Below are positions 48,665 to 60,535 of a DNA stretch of 64,000 bases, piece after piece. Location of the stretch: positions 1,674,001 to 1,738,000 of the forward strand of contig CM041199.1 of NCBI GenBank assembly GCA_023078555.1, in the 5' to 3' direction. The first letter of the stretch is position 1; each line of letters begins with the position of its first letter. Under the pieces are notes generated by a model. It searched no databases and was not told where the DNA came from. It was given only the letters and a program-made list of their open reading frames with translations. A program made the position numbers and the translations under genes. The stretch comes from Ulva prolifera. Its lineage: Eukaryota > Chlorophyta > Ulvophyceae > Ulvales > Ulvaceae.

Positions 48665-48930
48665 GACGCAGTGTCTGATGCTCGCTCCCCATCACCACAC
48701 GTGAGATGCCACTATACTTCGCCGCATCTGAGTCTCGGAGTGAGGACACCAATCAGCCGTGCATACCCCGCACTGGGGAAACGGGAGCGGCATCTCCTGA
48801 TCACCACCCACCTGCTGCCTCCTCGCATCACTGCGACTGCGAGCGATTGCGCATGCTCGCTGCTCGGCGCAGTGCACATCATCATGGGACCGCACGCGTA
48901 CATGTGTACCGGAGCGGAATGATTCGGAAA

Positions 48931-51900
48931 CTACATGAAGACAGGGGTCCGGGCCGTGGCGGGCCGCGGCGCGATACCGGGGCGCTTCTCCGCCGCGCCG
49001 CGCCCGCACGCGCCTGCACTGCGCCGCTCGTCCTCCATCAGCTGCCGCGCCATCGCGGCGTTCAGGCCGGGGCCGGTCGGCAGCGCGCCCGCCGTGGCGG
49101 GCCGCCCGGCCACGCCGCCGAAGCGGTCCGCGCTCGGCAGCAGCCCTGCGGCGCTCGGCAGCGGCCCAAGGGGCTCCGGCCGCACCGGCGTGACTTCGCG
49201 GTCGCACGACAAGCAGCGCGACTTGACCGCGCGAGCCGCGGCCGATGTCACCGCGCGGGCGGCCGCAGCCTCCAGCTCCAGCCGTGCGCCCTCCAACGCC
49301 GCATTGGCCGTCTTGCGCATCAGCGCCTGCACCACCCCATTTGCTCATTGTTTTCTTAAAGTTCACGCAGATTCTCTACAGCGCAAGGATCCACACACGC
49401 GCGAGTTGCGCGCACAGATCCTTCAGTGGTGCCTCCGCCTTTGTCCTCGTAAGGCACACATATACGATACCCCAGCTTCTGCTCCACGTAAAGATGACCA
49501 CACATTGTCCTTGCAAGGCACGCACACGCACGCAGCGCACCTGTGCGTCGCCGCGGCTGAGCTTCTTCTCCATCGCCTCGGAGAGCGCGAGCACGTCGGC
49601 CTGGCGCGCGGCGCCGGCGAGCGCCGCCGAGTCGGCGCCGAGCGCGGCCACGAGGCTGCCGGCCATGCGTTTCTTGAGGACCTCGATGTCGCGCTCGAGC
49701 GCCAGCACGGCCGTGCGCACATCCCCGCCCGCCGCCGCCTCCTCCGCCACGAGGCGCACGCCGTGCAGGTCCGCGCGCACCTGCGGCAGCTCCTGCACGC
49801 AGCGGCCCTCAGCCACGCATGAGCCGTGGACAGAGCGTGATGACCCGTGTCTGCTGCATCCACTCAAGCCTCCTCGGGGGCACCCCCCAGGTCTAGTTTC
49901 CCTCCGCACTGCAGCTGCAAATCGCAACCACCGCCACGCATCCTGTTCCAAGCGCGTCGCACGCACACAGCCAAACCTCAATCCATCAGTGCTCGAATAT
50001 GCGGATCAGTCTCGATCATCGGGCCCGATCACGTGCAACATTGTCAGATTCCGGGTCCCAATTGTGAGGCAACAGCTGCCAGAAGGCAAGGCAGCGGCGC
50101 AGCCATGCATCGTAGTAGGCACGTGATCAGGGACGCGCCTTGTCCTTGATGTGCTTGACAACGATGTCCGTCTCGTCGATGTGGCGGCTCATGCGGTGCA
50201 CCTGCGTCGACATCGCGCCGAGGTCACACCGCTCCACCAGCTTCACCGACTTGCTCATGCGCTGCAGCTCGCGGTTGACGGCGTCGGCGCTGGTGGCCTG
50301 GGTGGCCTGCAGCTCGGCGACGGCGGCGCGGGCGGTCGCGAGGGCCGCGGCGTGCTCCGCCTCAAGCTCAGCGTGCTGCTGCGACAGCTCTGCCAGCTGC
50401 CTGCAGACGCCGTGACCGCACACGTATGCATGCATGCATGTAACACAAGGAGAAAGGCGGAGGGGAGGCAGGATGCATTTCTGCTTCGTGTGTACCATGT
50501 CCGGTGCTCAAGGGGGCATGATGTGAGATTGTTTGAACGCATTTGGGCACCCATGCTGGGCACTCAGCAACTAGCAAGATGCTGCAACTCATGGAACGCA
50601 GCAGCAGCAGAGCATCGGGACCTGGTGTTGTCTGTATGAGCCCAGCGCACGCCTGTGGGTGGGAGACTGGCACTGTCGCGAGGCATCGCAAGGAACAGCG
50701 GAGAAATTTAGCAAGTTGGATAAGCTGTGGGGCCAGCTTCGATGGCTGCGCTGCTTGGTGTGATGCAAGTCACATGCATGCATGACTGCACCTCGCACGG
50801 CGGGCTATGGGATTCTGGAGCTGGATGCGCACTTCGTATGGAATGAGAGCGGGTGGCCACAGCTGATAGGTATGAGGGTATGCACTGTGGCCACCAGTGT
50901 TGGGTCATCGGGCCCGATCACATGTAACAATTCCGAATATGCAGGTCTAATTTCTGGTTTGCAGCCCTGGAAATGCTGCGAAGCGACCCAACACTGGTGC
51001 CCACACAGGTGTGTGAGGGCTAGGACCTGCTTGCTGAGCACCGCACTCAGTTGTGCTGTCCCAAGCGTCCGCTGCGAAAGCCCATTCTGCCAAGGGCCGG
51101 CCGTGTTGGCGTGTCGCAAGGTGTGTGACTGGCGCTGCCACTGCCCAGGATGGTTGGGTCCAGTGGAGGTCAATCGGTAGGGTCACCCTTGGTCAGCAAA
51201 ATATATATCACAGGCTCTGGCAAGGAGGCTGCACCATATCCGGTGTGAGCAAGCTGCGAAGTGATTTGCCAAACATACCGTCGTAAGGTGTCATTGTCTG
51301 TTTTGACTTCGCCCATGGCCACACTGAGCCCCTGCAGGGCTCTCGGTTGCTTGCCAACCTCCAGAACCTTGCGAGCTGCTCCGGCTGCGGCTCTCACAGC
51401 ATCATCAGGAGTCACTCCTGCGGCCTCTGCTATCGCCACAGGTATGTTTAGGTTGGGCACATCCACTCCAAGTTCATCTGCCATGGCGTCCAGAGCCACT
51501 GCACGTCCAGCCAAGTTGTCCACCCCATGTAGTGCTGCCTCCAGCGCTTCAATGCGAGGTGTCACGTCCTGCAAACGTGCATTCGAGCCTTTTGGATCAA
51601 GCCCTGCCGCAAATGAAGAGCTATCTGGTAAAGGTGCCTGCTCCAGGATTGATCACGACGCACATCCTTCCCTTTCAGCTTCATTCCACAAAGCTCGTCC
51701 GCTTGCGCAGCCACGGTTGCTTCAAGATAGTCAACTTTGTCAATCAGCTCCTGCTGTTTGAATGGTGACAATCTGGGCTCAGTGCCTGGTTCACCAAACA
51801 TTTCGTTCATCCGGCGCTCGAGAAGGCGAATTCGATCAACTGGATCAACCTCTTCATCTCCACGAAGTTTCTCCACATCACTTGTAAGAGACTTTATGAC

Positions 51901-52209
51901 GCTTGATTGCGCTTTGATTTTATCAAACAAGCCCTCGAGAATTACCTGCAAGGTGATACTTCGTGACAGCTCTGATGTTGCCTTCAAGGGGGCTGCCTCG
52001 TTGATAATGTGGACAAGATGTTGTTGAGGATGGAGTGAAACGATACATATGCACACGCAGAGCAATTATGTCTTATGTACACGCAGAGGCGAAGCAAATT
52101 GCCCCCACACCTGCAGCGGTGCTTGCACCAACAGCGAAGACTGTAAACTGCGTCGAAACTCCTTTTCCTCGTCGTCGGATACCATACAGTCCGGTACAGG
52201 AGCAGCCAT
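48931..52209 (-). CDS. Coiled-coil protein with CLSCD motif (DUF4795/QRICH2-like)
   Basis: Six minus-strand exons: 52209-52111, 51945-51664, 51568-51279, 50400-50139, 49792-49541, 49326-48931; 526 residues. It begins MAAPVPDCMVSDDEEKEFRR and continues as almost unbroken coiled coil: VIKSLTSDVEKLRGDEE, PRIEALEAALHGVDN, RQLAELSQQHAELEAEHAAA, MSRHIDETDIVVKHIKD, LERDIEVLKKRMAGSLVAAL. Then comes VKSRCLSCDREVTPV and a Pro/Ala-rich tail. The CLSCDR motif after a coiled coil resembles the DUF4795 domain of QRICH2, an axonemal protein in animals (from memory), so a ciliary structural role is a fair guess. Intron 4 seems to use a GC donor (AAG|GCGCGT); all other donors are GT. Introns 3 and 4 share a 25-base repeat. 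It is head-to-head with the IDH gene. Confidence 0.8.
50016..50040. repeat. 25-base intronic repeat, copy 1
   Basis: TCATCGGGCCCGATCACGTG followed by CAACA; the second copy is at 50905-50929 with two differences. Each contains the palindrome ATCGGGCCCGAT. The copies lie in introns 4 and 3 of the coiled-coil gene. Confidence 0.85.
50905..50929. repeat. 25-base intronic repeat, copy 2
   Basis: Same orientation as the copy at 50016-50040, with two transitions (ACATGT for ACGTGC). A CGAATATGC word flanks both copies on different sides, so a larger decayed element is possible. Confidence 0.85.
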
Positions 52210-52661
52210 TTTGATTCACTGCTTTATTTAGCAACCTTTCACGCGTTCAACAAGACTGCGTACGGCCCGCTGCTCTGAAGCCCGTGGGCCCCGAACACAA
52301 CAGAGGCTGCTGACCTCTAAGATCAAGCTGTTGCAGGTCAGAGATCGTCACACAGCTTTGACAATTCGTCGCGTTTGCTTGAGCGGAACGCATGCGTCCG
52401 GCCTGGATCGGCTCCTGCGAGGATGACCACCCTGTGGCCACGCGCGACAGGCTCGACCTCGCGATTGACCTCGCCTTATAGTGCTCCGGCCCAAACGCGG
52501 TATCAGCAGGCATACAGGTGGTCAGCCAATCGCAAAAGAGTCCTTGACGGTGGATCGGGGTTTTCGAGGTCCTTCGGAAGCTCAGTCACGAGGCTGGATT
52601 GTGGGCTCCGGAACGCGACACTGGGACATTTCCATCTGTCAGGCGAGCACTCGACCTCACC
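52210..52661. promoter_or_regulatory. Bidirectional promoter region, coiled-coil gene (-) / IDH (+)
   Basis: The two start codons are 452 bases apart and point away from each other, so both promoters must lie here or in the 5' leaders. No clear TATA box was found. Confidence 0.6.
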
Positions 52662-55600
52662 ATGTCTCTTCTTGCCCTTGCCAGAAATGGCTACCGGCTG
52701 TGCGGTGTAATGCAGCAGAGCGCCGGGATCGCGCAATCCGTCAGCTGCGGATTTGTAGCCAGCTCTGCTCCCGCAGGCGGTGCGCACCCAACAGCGCGAT
52801 ACTGCGTAACATGCTAAATCTGCGTAAAACCCACCTTTGTCGATTTTTACTTGCATCCTCGCCATTGGGGTCCTGCCAATGCCAGACAGCTCGCAATCGT
52901 GCCATGCGTACGGCACGCCCAGGACAATCCTGGCGCCAACTCGGTCAGTGTTGTGCCCAGAGCGCTTGCTCATACAAGTCGACATCAGCTCTGATGCCCG
53001 ACTCTGTGGCTCTGTTTGCTTCTGTATCGACCTTGTCAGTACGTGCTGCCAATTGACCCATCTCGTGCAGCGGCAAGGAGCATGTCGGCCGCAGCAAGCA
53101 AGATCAATGTCCTTAATCCCGTCGTGGAGCTCGATGGTGATGAGATGACCCGAGTCATCTGGACGATGATCAAGGACAAGCTCATTTTCCCGTACCTCGA
53201 CCTGCCCATCGAGTACTATGACCTCGGACTAGAGCACCGCGACGCCACAGACGACCAGGTGTGCTGCAATCTGAGTCCACAGCCAGTGCACAGGTATTTT
53301 AATGGCTTCGTCGGGACTCTTGGAGTTTCCTGGCCTTTCCGTCGCTGGATATATTGAGTCATTGTTTCAATCAGCCTCCTGCACCACTAAGAGTGCGCAA
53401 TCAATCAATCCAGTGCCTCTCGAAGGCGTGTTGTCGCCACATGATCCCTTGCTCCATACTCTTATGAGCTTTGCATCAAGCACGCACATCGCATCTCGAG
53501 ATAGCAACATCACTCCCGAACGGAGCAAGAATACCACTCATCCTCTCAGCACCATGCCTTTTCTCCCAGTGACATGCACCGTGCTGCCAACTGTACGCAT
53601 GCTCACATCAACATATCCGCCGTGACGCTGACAGGCCCCGCGACCGACACTCGCTGCGGCACCTTCACAACGTCACCCTGATCCGCCACCACAAAGTACC
53701 AGCTTCAACATGCCCCTTACCATTCATCCGTTCACCCATCCATCCATCCATCTCTCGTTCAATGCACCTCTGTAGACTCTGACGCGTCTCCCTGTTGCGG
53801 GAGCCTAGTGCCAACCACTTACTGTAATTACCCCAACACTCTGGCTCCTCGGCTGGAGTGTGTGTTTGTGGATTGCTCCCTCCGTCGATGCTGATGGGTG
53901 CAATATGTTGTAGTATCTTGTGGTGCTCTGCCATACAATGGCCCGGGAACCTGTGATTTGTATCTGACTTTGCGTAATGCCCCCCCCCCCCCCCCCCCCC
54001 CCTTGACACATGTAAATCCAAAACACCACTTTCGTCAAACATGCACCTCGACAGCCCCTGTAAGGACTGCGCCCGCTGTGTGCAGGTGACGATCGACGCC
54101 GCACATGCGATCAAGAAGCACGGCGTCGGCATCAAGTGCGCCACGATCACCCCCGACGAGGCCCGCGTCGAGGAGTTTGGGCTGAAGAAGATGTGGCGCT
54201 CGCCCAACGGAACCATCCGGAACATCCTCAACGGCACCGTCTTCCGCGAGCCGATCGTCACGGCCAACGTCCCCCGCCTCGTGCCGGGCTGGACGCAGCC
54301 GATCGTTGTCGGCCGGCACGCCTTCGGTGACCAGTACAAGGCGACTGACCTCAAGATACCGGGCCCCGGGAAGCTCACGCTGACGTACACGCCAGAGAAC
54401 GGCGCGCCCGAGACGCATGAGGTGCGTCGGATGCCACCGCCGTCATTGCTCATGTGTCAGCGTGAGGGACATGTGGCACATCCATGGGAGCGCAACTCGT
54501 GCGCCTGTGTGCGTGTCAGATGCGGCGTGTGGATCAGAACAGCTCGGCCGCGGTGCCCCTGCGTGATGCACGCCCGGCAGCGGTGCCGCTTAGATGCACG
54601 GAGTGATGATTTCGGGCCGACTGCTCCGGCGGCAGGCACGTCGCGGAGAAGCCGACGCCGCTGAGCTATTGTAGCGGCGCCACCGCAGCGCATCCATCCC
54701 TCCACATCAGGCGTTCTATGTCCGTCACGTGGTCTCGTTCTCTTGTCTCGGCATGCCGCTTACCGTGACACTCGGTCGGGCCCACAGCCTGCTCCGAGAG
54801 GATGCCTCGCCGGCCACAGCGTGAGGTCGGGTGCATACTGAGGCGGAGGAATTACCCGCCAGGCCCAAGTATACAGCACAACCTAATTGATATAAACTCT
54901 ACTTGTCAGGAGACAGCACCCGAAACATCGACCTGAGCGTGGTGGGCGGGTGTGCAGGTGTACGAGTTCAAGGGCGCGGGCGTCGGGCTGGCGATGTACA
55001 ACACGGAGGAGAGCATCCACGGCTTCGCGCACTCATGCATGCAGTACGCGCTGCAGAAGGGCTGGCCGCTGTACCTGTCGACGAAGAACACCATCCTGAA
55101 GCAGTACGACGGCAAGTTCATCGAGATCTTCGCCGAGGTGCGTCCCCTCTCTCCCCCTCTCTCCCCCTCTCTCATCCTCTCTCCTCCTTTCTCCTCCATC
55201 TGGATGTGACAAGCGCATCTGCAGCACATGCTGCACTCCGCTGGCATGGCATTCGTGCCTTTTAAAGCCGGCTGAAGGCCGCTGCGCTGTGAAGCCTGGC
55301 GATGCTCTCTGGTTCACTGGATTGGGATCGGGTGCACTTGACGCCGCTCATCACTTCGCCGACACGCATGCGGGCCCCCCCCCCCCCCCCCCCGCTCCAG
55401 TAGCGCCGCGCCGCCTGGCTCCAGGAAGGACGTCTGTCCGCTGATCCACACACGCCCATGCGGGCCTGTGCCATGACGGAAGTTGAACCCCAGGCAGTGC
55501 CGAAAATGCACAAACAAAGACAGTCGACTTGACCACGGAATCCTTACAGCCTGAGCGGCCGTACCAAGCTACCAAACATTCCTACCATACCGAAGCTGCT

Positions 55601-56947
55601 TTTTGTTCAGGTTTTTCATTTAAAAAAATCGTTTTTAAGCAAAGAAGATGCGCTGAGATAACGACAAACCCACGCTAACAGGCTGCGTGGCTGCGGTGCA
55701 GGCGTACAAGCAGTACGAGTCGCAGTTTGAGGCGAAGGGGCTGTGGTACGAGCACCGCCTGATCGACGACATGGTCGCGCAGGGCCTCAAGAGCAGCGGC
55801 GGCTTCGTCTGGGCGTGCAAGAACTACGACGGCGACGTGCAGAGCGACATCGTCGCGCAGGGCTACGGCTCCCTCGGCCTCATGACCTCCGTCCTCATCA
55901 CCCCCGACGGCCAGACCGTCGAGTCGGAGGCCGCCCACGGTGCGACACCCTGTGCCGTGAATACAGGACTGCATGCTCAGAAGCCAACGCCCCGCCCGCG
56001 CGCTGCGTGCAGAAGCGTTTATGAGTGTGGCGCAGTTTTTCTTTGACATAATGTAGATCTACTTTTTCACCGGAATTTGTAGATGAATACGATATGTGAG
56101 CTGGCGTGGTTTGAGTGTGTGGGGCCGTGGCAGGTGTTCGTGAGACCGTGTCAGGCGTGTGGGGGTGCTGGGTGTCGCTGCTTGTGTGTTATTATGTGGT
56201 ACTTTGCTGTGTGGGACGGGGCTTGTTTGTTTGTTTGCTCTTGGAGATTGGGCGTGGACAGGGGGCGGGAGCATTGTCGGCTGCTCCTCCGCACATGCGC
56301 ATGCGCGAGTGTGGCTGCCTGTCCGGCGTCGAGGTGTGTAGCTGAGCGTTGGGGCCCAATGCCAAGCAGGCATCCATGTATTCGCATGAGACGCCGATTC
56401 TCGCCTCGAGTGCGTGACAGCAATGGCGACCACGACCGTGGATCCCACCAGTACAGCTGTGGCGTCAGCCACATCTATCCCTGACCTGCCCATGCCCAAC
56501 AAGCCTGATTTGGTAGAGGGATTACACCTTCCCGGATTGCAGCAGTCGAGTCCTGCCGATGCAATCCCCCACACTGCTGCACAAGACACGCCGATGCGCG
56601 CTCAATTGGGAGCTTCACGCATGGCGTGAATGCATGCAGGCACCGTCACGCGCCACTGGCGCCAGTACCAGAAGGGCAACTCGACGTCGACCAACCCAGT
56701 GGCGAGCATCTTTGCGTGGACGCGGGGCCTCGCGCACCGCGCCAAGCTCGACAACAACGCCGAGCTCGCCAAGTTCTGCGCGGCGCTCGAGGCGGCGACG
56801 ATCGCGACGATCGAGGCCGGCGACATGACGAAGGACCTCGCAATCTGCGTGCACGGCACGACCAAGGTCGACCCGAGCACGTACCTCAACACCGAGCCCT
56901 TCATGGACGCGGTCGCCGCGCGCTTCGAGAAGGAGATGGCCGCGTGA
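52662..56947 (+). CDS. IDH: NADP-dependent isocitrate dehydrogenase with organelle presequence
   Basis: Oxidises isocitrate to 2-oxoglutarate and makes NADPH. Six exons: 52662-52779, 53071-53258, 54086-54421, 54958-55137, 55702-55939, 56640-56947; 455 residues, close to mitochondrial IDH2. Exon 1 encodes [20 protein letters not shown], Arg/Ser/Ala-rich without acids, a typical presequence; its GGCG|GTGCGC donor joins in phase to GTGCAG|CG. The core follows: [49 protein letters not shown] (Arg179 and Tyr186 equal human IDH1 Arg132 and Tyr139), [27 protein letters not shown] (metal-binding Asp pair), ESEAAHG and [19 protein letters not shown] (NADP specificity). The end, EKEMAA, is not a peroxisomal signal. 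An internal ATG at 53082 could give a cytosolic form of 412 residues. Mitochondrion is likeliest; plastid is not excluded. Confidence 0.97.
53980..54002. repeat. Poly-C tract (23 C) in IDH intron 2
   Basis: Homopolymer about 84 bases before exon 3, C on the sense strand. Confidence 0.95.
55375..55393. repeat. Poly-C tract (19 C) in IDH intron 4
   Basis: Homopolymer about 310 bases before exon 5, C on the sense strand. The start of this intron is also pyrimidine-rich, with repeats of TCTCCCCC (55147-55175). Confidence 0.95.
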
Positions 56948-58638
56948 GCGTGCTCACATGCATGCGTGTGCCCGTCGCGCGCCTCACTTTCGCCTCGCGT
57001 GTGGGCTGTTAGCTCAAGCGGCTGCGATGTGGGCGTGGGTGAATGAGAGGGCCGCGTGTGTGCGGGGGGAGGGCTGCTGATGCATGGGAGAGACGTGGAG
57101 CACTCTGCTGGGGGGTGGGGGCTCTGTGTAAGTTGCTGGGGCATATGCGGTCGCTGCATTATAGAGGCAGATGCGTATGGCTCGGTGTTGCACCAAGTCC
57201 ATAACATGTGCGCCAGGCTGCAGCACGGACACAGAGTCTCAAGGTCATCGAGTGTGCTGCCACGTACTTGTGCAGTCCTGCTTTTGCACACGTTCCGGCC
57301 TCTGGGTGCGCCCGTGGGCGGCGCTGGTGGTGATGGGGCCCGGCTGACGCCCAGTCATGCCGTTGGTGTTGGGCCAATGACGAGCAAGAGAGGCGGCCTG
57401 CTCTGGAGCCTAGGGCTGGCTCACTTTGAGCTGCAGTCGGGCGCTCGGAGGGGAACACATGCGTCCGGGACTCGGTATGCATGTGATGGTGCTGCGGCTG
57501 TGGGCGTGAGTGAGGCTAAGCAAGTAGTTTGAGGGGTGGCCATGCTCCAGGCAGAGCTAGCTGGCCCGCACGCTTCTGGCCTGCATGCTTCTGGATGTGA
57601 TACAGGGCGCAGGGACAGAGTAAGTGCGGTCCACGCTCAGCGGTAGGGGAAGCTGTATCTTCTTGGCTCGGAGCTTTCTCTACTCTGGCCAGCTGCTGCA
57701 GCCCAGACTGTAACACAGCTGAGAAGGGACTGTCTGTCTTTGTAGTATGCATTCTGGGCCACAGTCTTCTTGCTTTTTTGTGGTCAGAGTGCATTGTGCC
57801 CACTGTCGCACTCTGCAGCACAGCTGGCATCAAGATCAGCTTTGGCTGAGGTCATGCTTGGGGACTCTGCTTCGCTGGTACTGTTCGATGAGCTCGAGTG
57901 GCTGGCAGGTTCCACAGGGACACCGCGATGGTATTTACAGCATCATATACAACAAAAACCCATGTTGTATAACGGCCACAGATCCAGTGGTAATGAGGTG
58001 CTTGATCACGAGCGCATGCACATTTGGTCTTACTGTCGAGGGTAGACACAGGCCCAGCTTGGTGTGAAAGCATTGAAAACCAGCATCGAGCGCTCATGAT
58101 AAGTGCATGCTGCGCATGGCACTGTCTTTACATACGGTGGAGTGGTCAGCACCACAAGCAGCGGAAACTTACTTACGGCCCAAAGCACAGCTGCGGCCGT
58201 TTTCTGTGTCAAGGAAGCTGAACACCTGATTTGCAAGACTGCTAGCTAGCCACGAATTGTGCACTCATGTACTTTCGCATGTTCCCACATACGTTCAATT
58301 CAGTTTGGATGTGGAGCAGATATCAAGCAATACTGCGTGTCTCTTCTGAAACAGCCACATCAGCAGCGCGCTTCCGGTCAGAGGAGCATACATGTGCAGA
58401 GAACGTCTCTCAGCATGCATATTGAAGCCGTCAATGGTGCTGCAGATTCAACCCTCTCTTGGATCAGTCAGCATGCCATGCTCAACACCGTCTCGACCAC
58501 AGTCAACGAAAACAGCCTCCTTCTCGAGAACAGACAGGGGAAGAAGCAGCAGCCTGGAGTCTTCCATACGGCAATGTGATAGTCGCAGAGATCCTGCAGT
58601 GGTGTGTGCAGGCCATGCTAGGCACAGGCGTTGTGCCC
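56948..58638. other. Convergent spacer between IDH and RsfS
   Basis: 1.7 kb with no supported exon. TGTAA at 57126-57130 is about 180 bases after the IDH stop and may be its poly(A) signal. Other open frames are GC-driven. Confidence 0.6.
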
Positions 58639-59805
58639 TCACTGCTGCTTCAGGTTTGTTGTCCACTGCTGCACACCGCTCGGGCTGGCCTGTGCCCCGA
58701 GCTGAGGCCGCTCCCGCATGAACGGCAAGTCCACAGGCGTTCCGTTGCTGTAGAGGCCCTCGAGGTCGTAGTACAGGCGGGCGTCCTCACTCATCACATT
58801 CACAATGACATCCCCGAGGTCTAGCATCTCCCATGATGACCGGCCTCCTGTGGGTGTGAATTTCCGGCCCCAGTCCTCAGCTGCGGATCGCTCGAGCTTG
58901 CCGAGCACGGCTGTGAGCTGAGGCCGGGAGAAGACCGTCGCTAAGACCATGTAGCTGCAGCACGGGGAGCTGTGAGCTGCTGTGGTGACATTGCAAAACA
59001 TTTCTGCTGTGTCACACGCGGCAATGTTGCAGTACTTCTTTGGCATGCCAACGTTGTGAGATCATGCACTGTTGTTCTGCAGATGAAGCTGGAAAGCGGA
59101 GGTGTGCAGGAGGTGGAGAGCGCTTGTCAGGACTGCATAACTGATGTACCTCTCGACGGCATGGGGAAACAGAGGAACACAGATGGCATGAAGACGACAT
59201 GCTGAGGCACACCTACAGATTGAAGACTGTTTCGCTACGTGAAGCACTCTGACGCTCTCCGCTTTGGTTTCCCAGGCCAATTTGGCGAGGGCAAGGGCTA
59301 AGGCTTTGTCACCTTTTGGGTCTGCCTGCCTTGTCTCATCCGGCTGATTAATGAACGGATCATCCACTAAGCTTCCGGTGTACCTTTCCATAGTGTCTGC
59401 GGTAGCAGCGCAGAGCGGGGATGTTCTGCGGACTGAGCCTGATCGGCATTGAGGCTGTACCTGTAACAGCGGCCTTGTCATCGGCAGGCGAGGTGGCCGA
59501 GATCTCACATGGAATATTACGGATGCCGTGTTTCAAGGTATCATGGTTGACTCTGTATTCTAATCGCGATATTTTCATCCGGGGTCAAGTAACAATGACT
59601 GCGTGAGACCTTGCGTGCGCAGGTACTGACAGCCACGGTGTGCCCCGCATGGCAACGGCGGTGCTTTGAACACCAAAGTCCTCCCAGATATACGTACCTG
59701 TGAGCACTGTTGCTGATGCAAGCCTCGGGGCGCTGAGAGTTGCCGCGGCGGCCTCGCCTGGACAACGCTCGCTCTCTGGAAAGCTGAAGCGGACATACAC
59801 TGCAT
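58639..59805 (-). CDS. RSFS: Ribosomal silencing factor, Iojap/RsfS family, organelle-targeted
   Basis: RsfS binds uL14 and keeps large ribosomal subunits from joining; the plastid Iojap and mitochondrial MALSU1 forms act in organelle ribosome assembly. Exons (minus): 59805-59698, 59460-59213, 58954-58639; 223 residues, all in phase. Exon 1 is a transit-like MQCMSASAFQRASVVQAR ending at a perfect CAG|GTACGT donor. The domain starts in exon 2, KALALALAKLAWETKAESVR and VLHVAKQSSIC. It continues in exon 3, SYMVLATVFSRPQLTAVLGK, WEMLDLGDVIVNVMSEDAR and YYDLEGLYSNGTPVDLPF. The usual D-Y in the SxxDYFV motif reads SY here. Exon 2 also has an in-frame ATG at 59442 or earlier, but exon 1 gives a better N-terminus. 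The acidic linker before the domain (SLVDDPFINQPDETRQ) is long. Plastid or mitochondrion cannot be settled. Confidence 0.92.
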
Positions 59806-60535
59806 CGCTGCCGTAGCGATATATCGCCACCAATATCTATTGCTTACGAACAAAAACTTCCTCTAGATAGCGGACAGGATGGGAAAATATATGCTGTGGA
59901 CAACAGCCTCAGCGGAGCGCAGCTCAAATGTCACAGGAGAGGTATTTCGCGTGCCAAGGGACGTTCGCGTGCAACAGGCGTTCAAGATTGCTGTTTAGTG
60001 GATGCGTGCCGTGCTGCTCCTTACAGCACAGCTCGTCGTCTGCCATTGCACGTGTGCTGCGCCTGAAAGCACGAGCTCACCAAGCTTCGAATTCACGCGC
60101 TCTTGGCGGCGACGCGATCGGGATTGTTGCGACAGTGCTTCGCTGCATAGCATAGATCCTACCTAGCGTGTCAATGTTCTTGTTTAGATATCCGCCACCA
60201 GTCTAGGAGCCGGTAGCCCGTCACCTGGCAGGTCGGGGGGTACACACCATACCGTCTCTCAAAGCCGACTCAGGCCAACATAGATCGTTCGGGGCTCAGC
60301 CCTGAAATTGCTCCACTCGCTGCTGCGATGAATTCGCAGCTCCCTGAGCTTTTAGCCATGTGTTGACATCTCTGTCAGCGCACTAGCTGTGTGGCCGACC
60401 GGTGTGGGCACTGACGAGGCCATGCCGGAGACCATTCGATTCTCGCAGAAAGTGCGCAAAAACTGCCGACATCTTTTTCGAAACTATCATTGTTGCATGG
60501 TAAGAATGATTGGCAATATATGGTAGTTTCAGTGC
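59806..60535. promoter_or_regulatory. Divergent promoter region, RsfS (-) / JmjC-like gene (+)
   Basis: 730 bases between two start codons that point apart. No supported exon, and no TATA box or other element I can name. Confidence 0.55.

Larger units (their letters stand above)
44849..48930. other. Convergent spacer between the AP2 gene and the coiled-coil gene
   Basis: 4.1 kb. Holds an A-rich stretch at 44906-44924, TGTAA at 45324-45328, a GT microsatellite (46140-46176), a C tract (48638-48664) and an acidic open frame at 46308-46559. No other exon is supported; Gly-rich frames at 46538-47150 reflect base composition. Confidence 0.5.
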
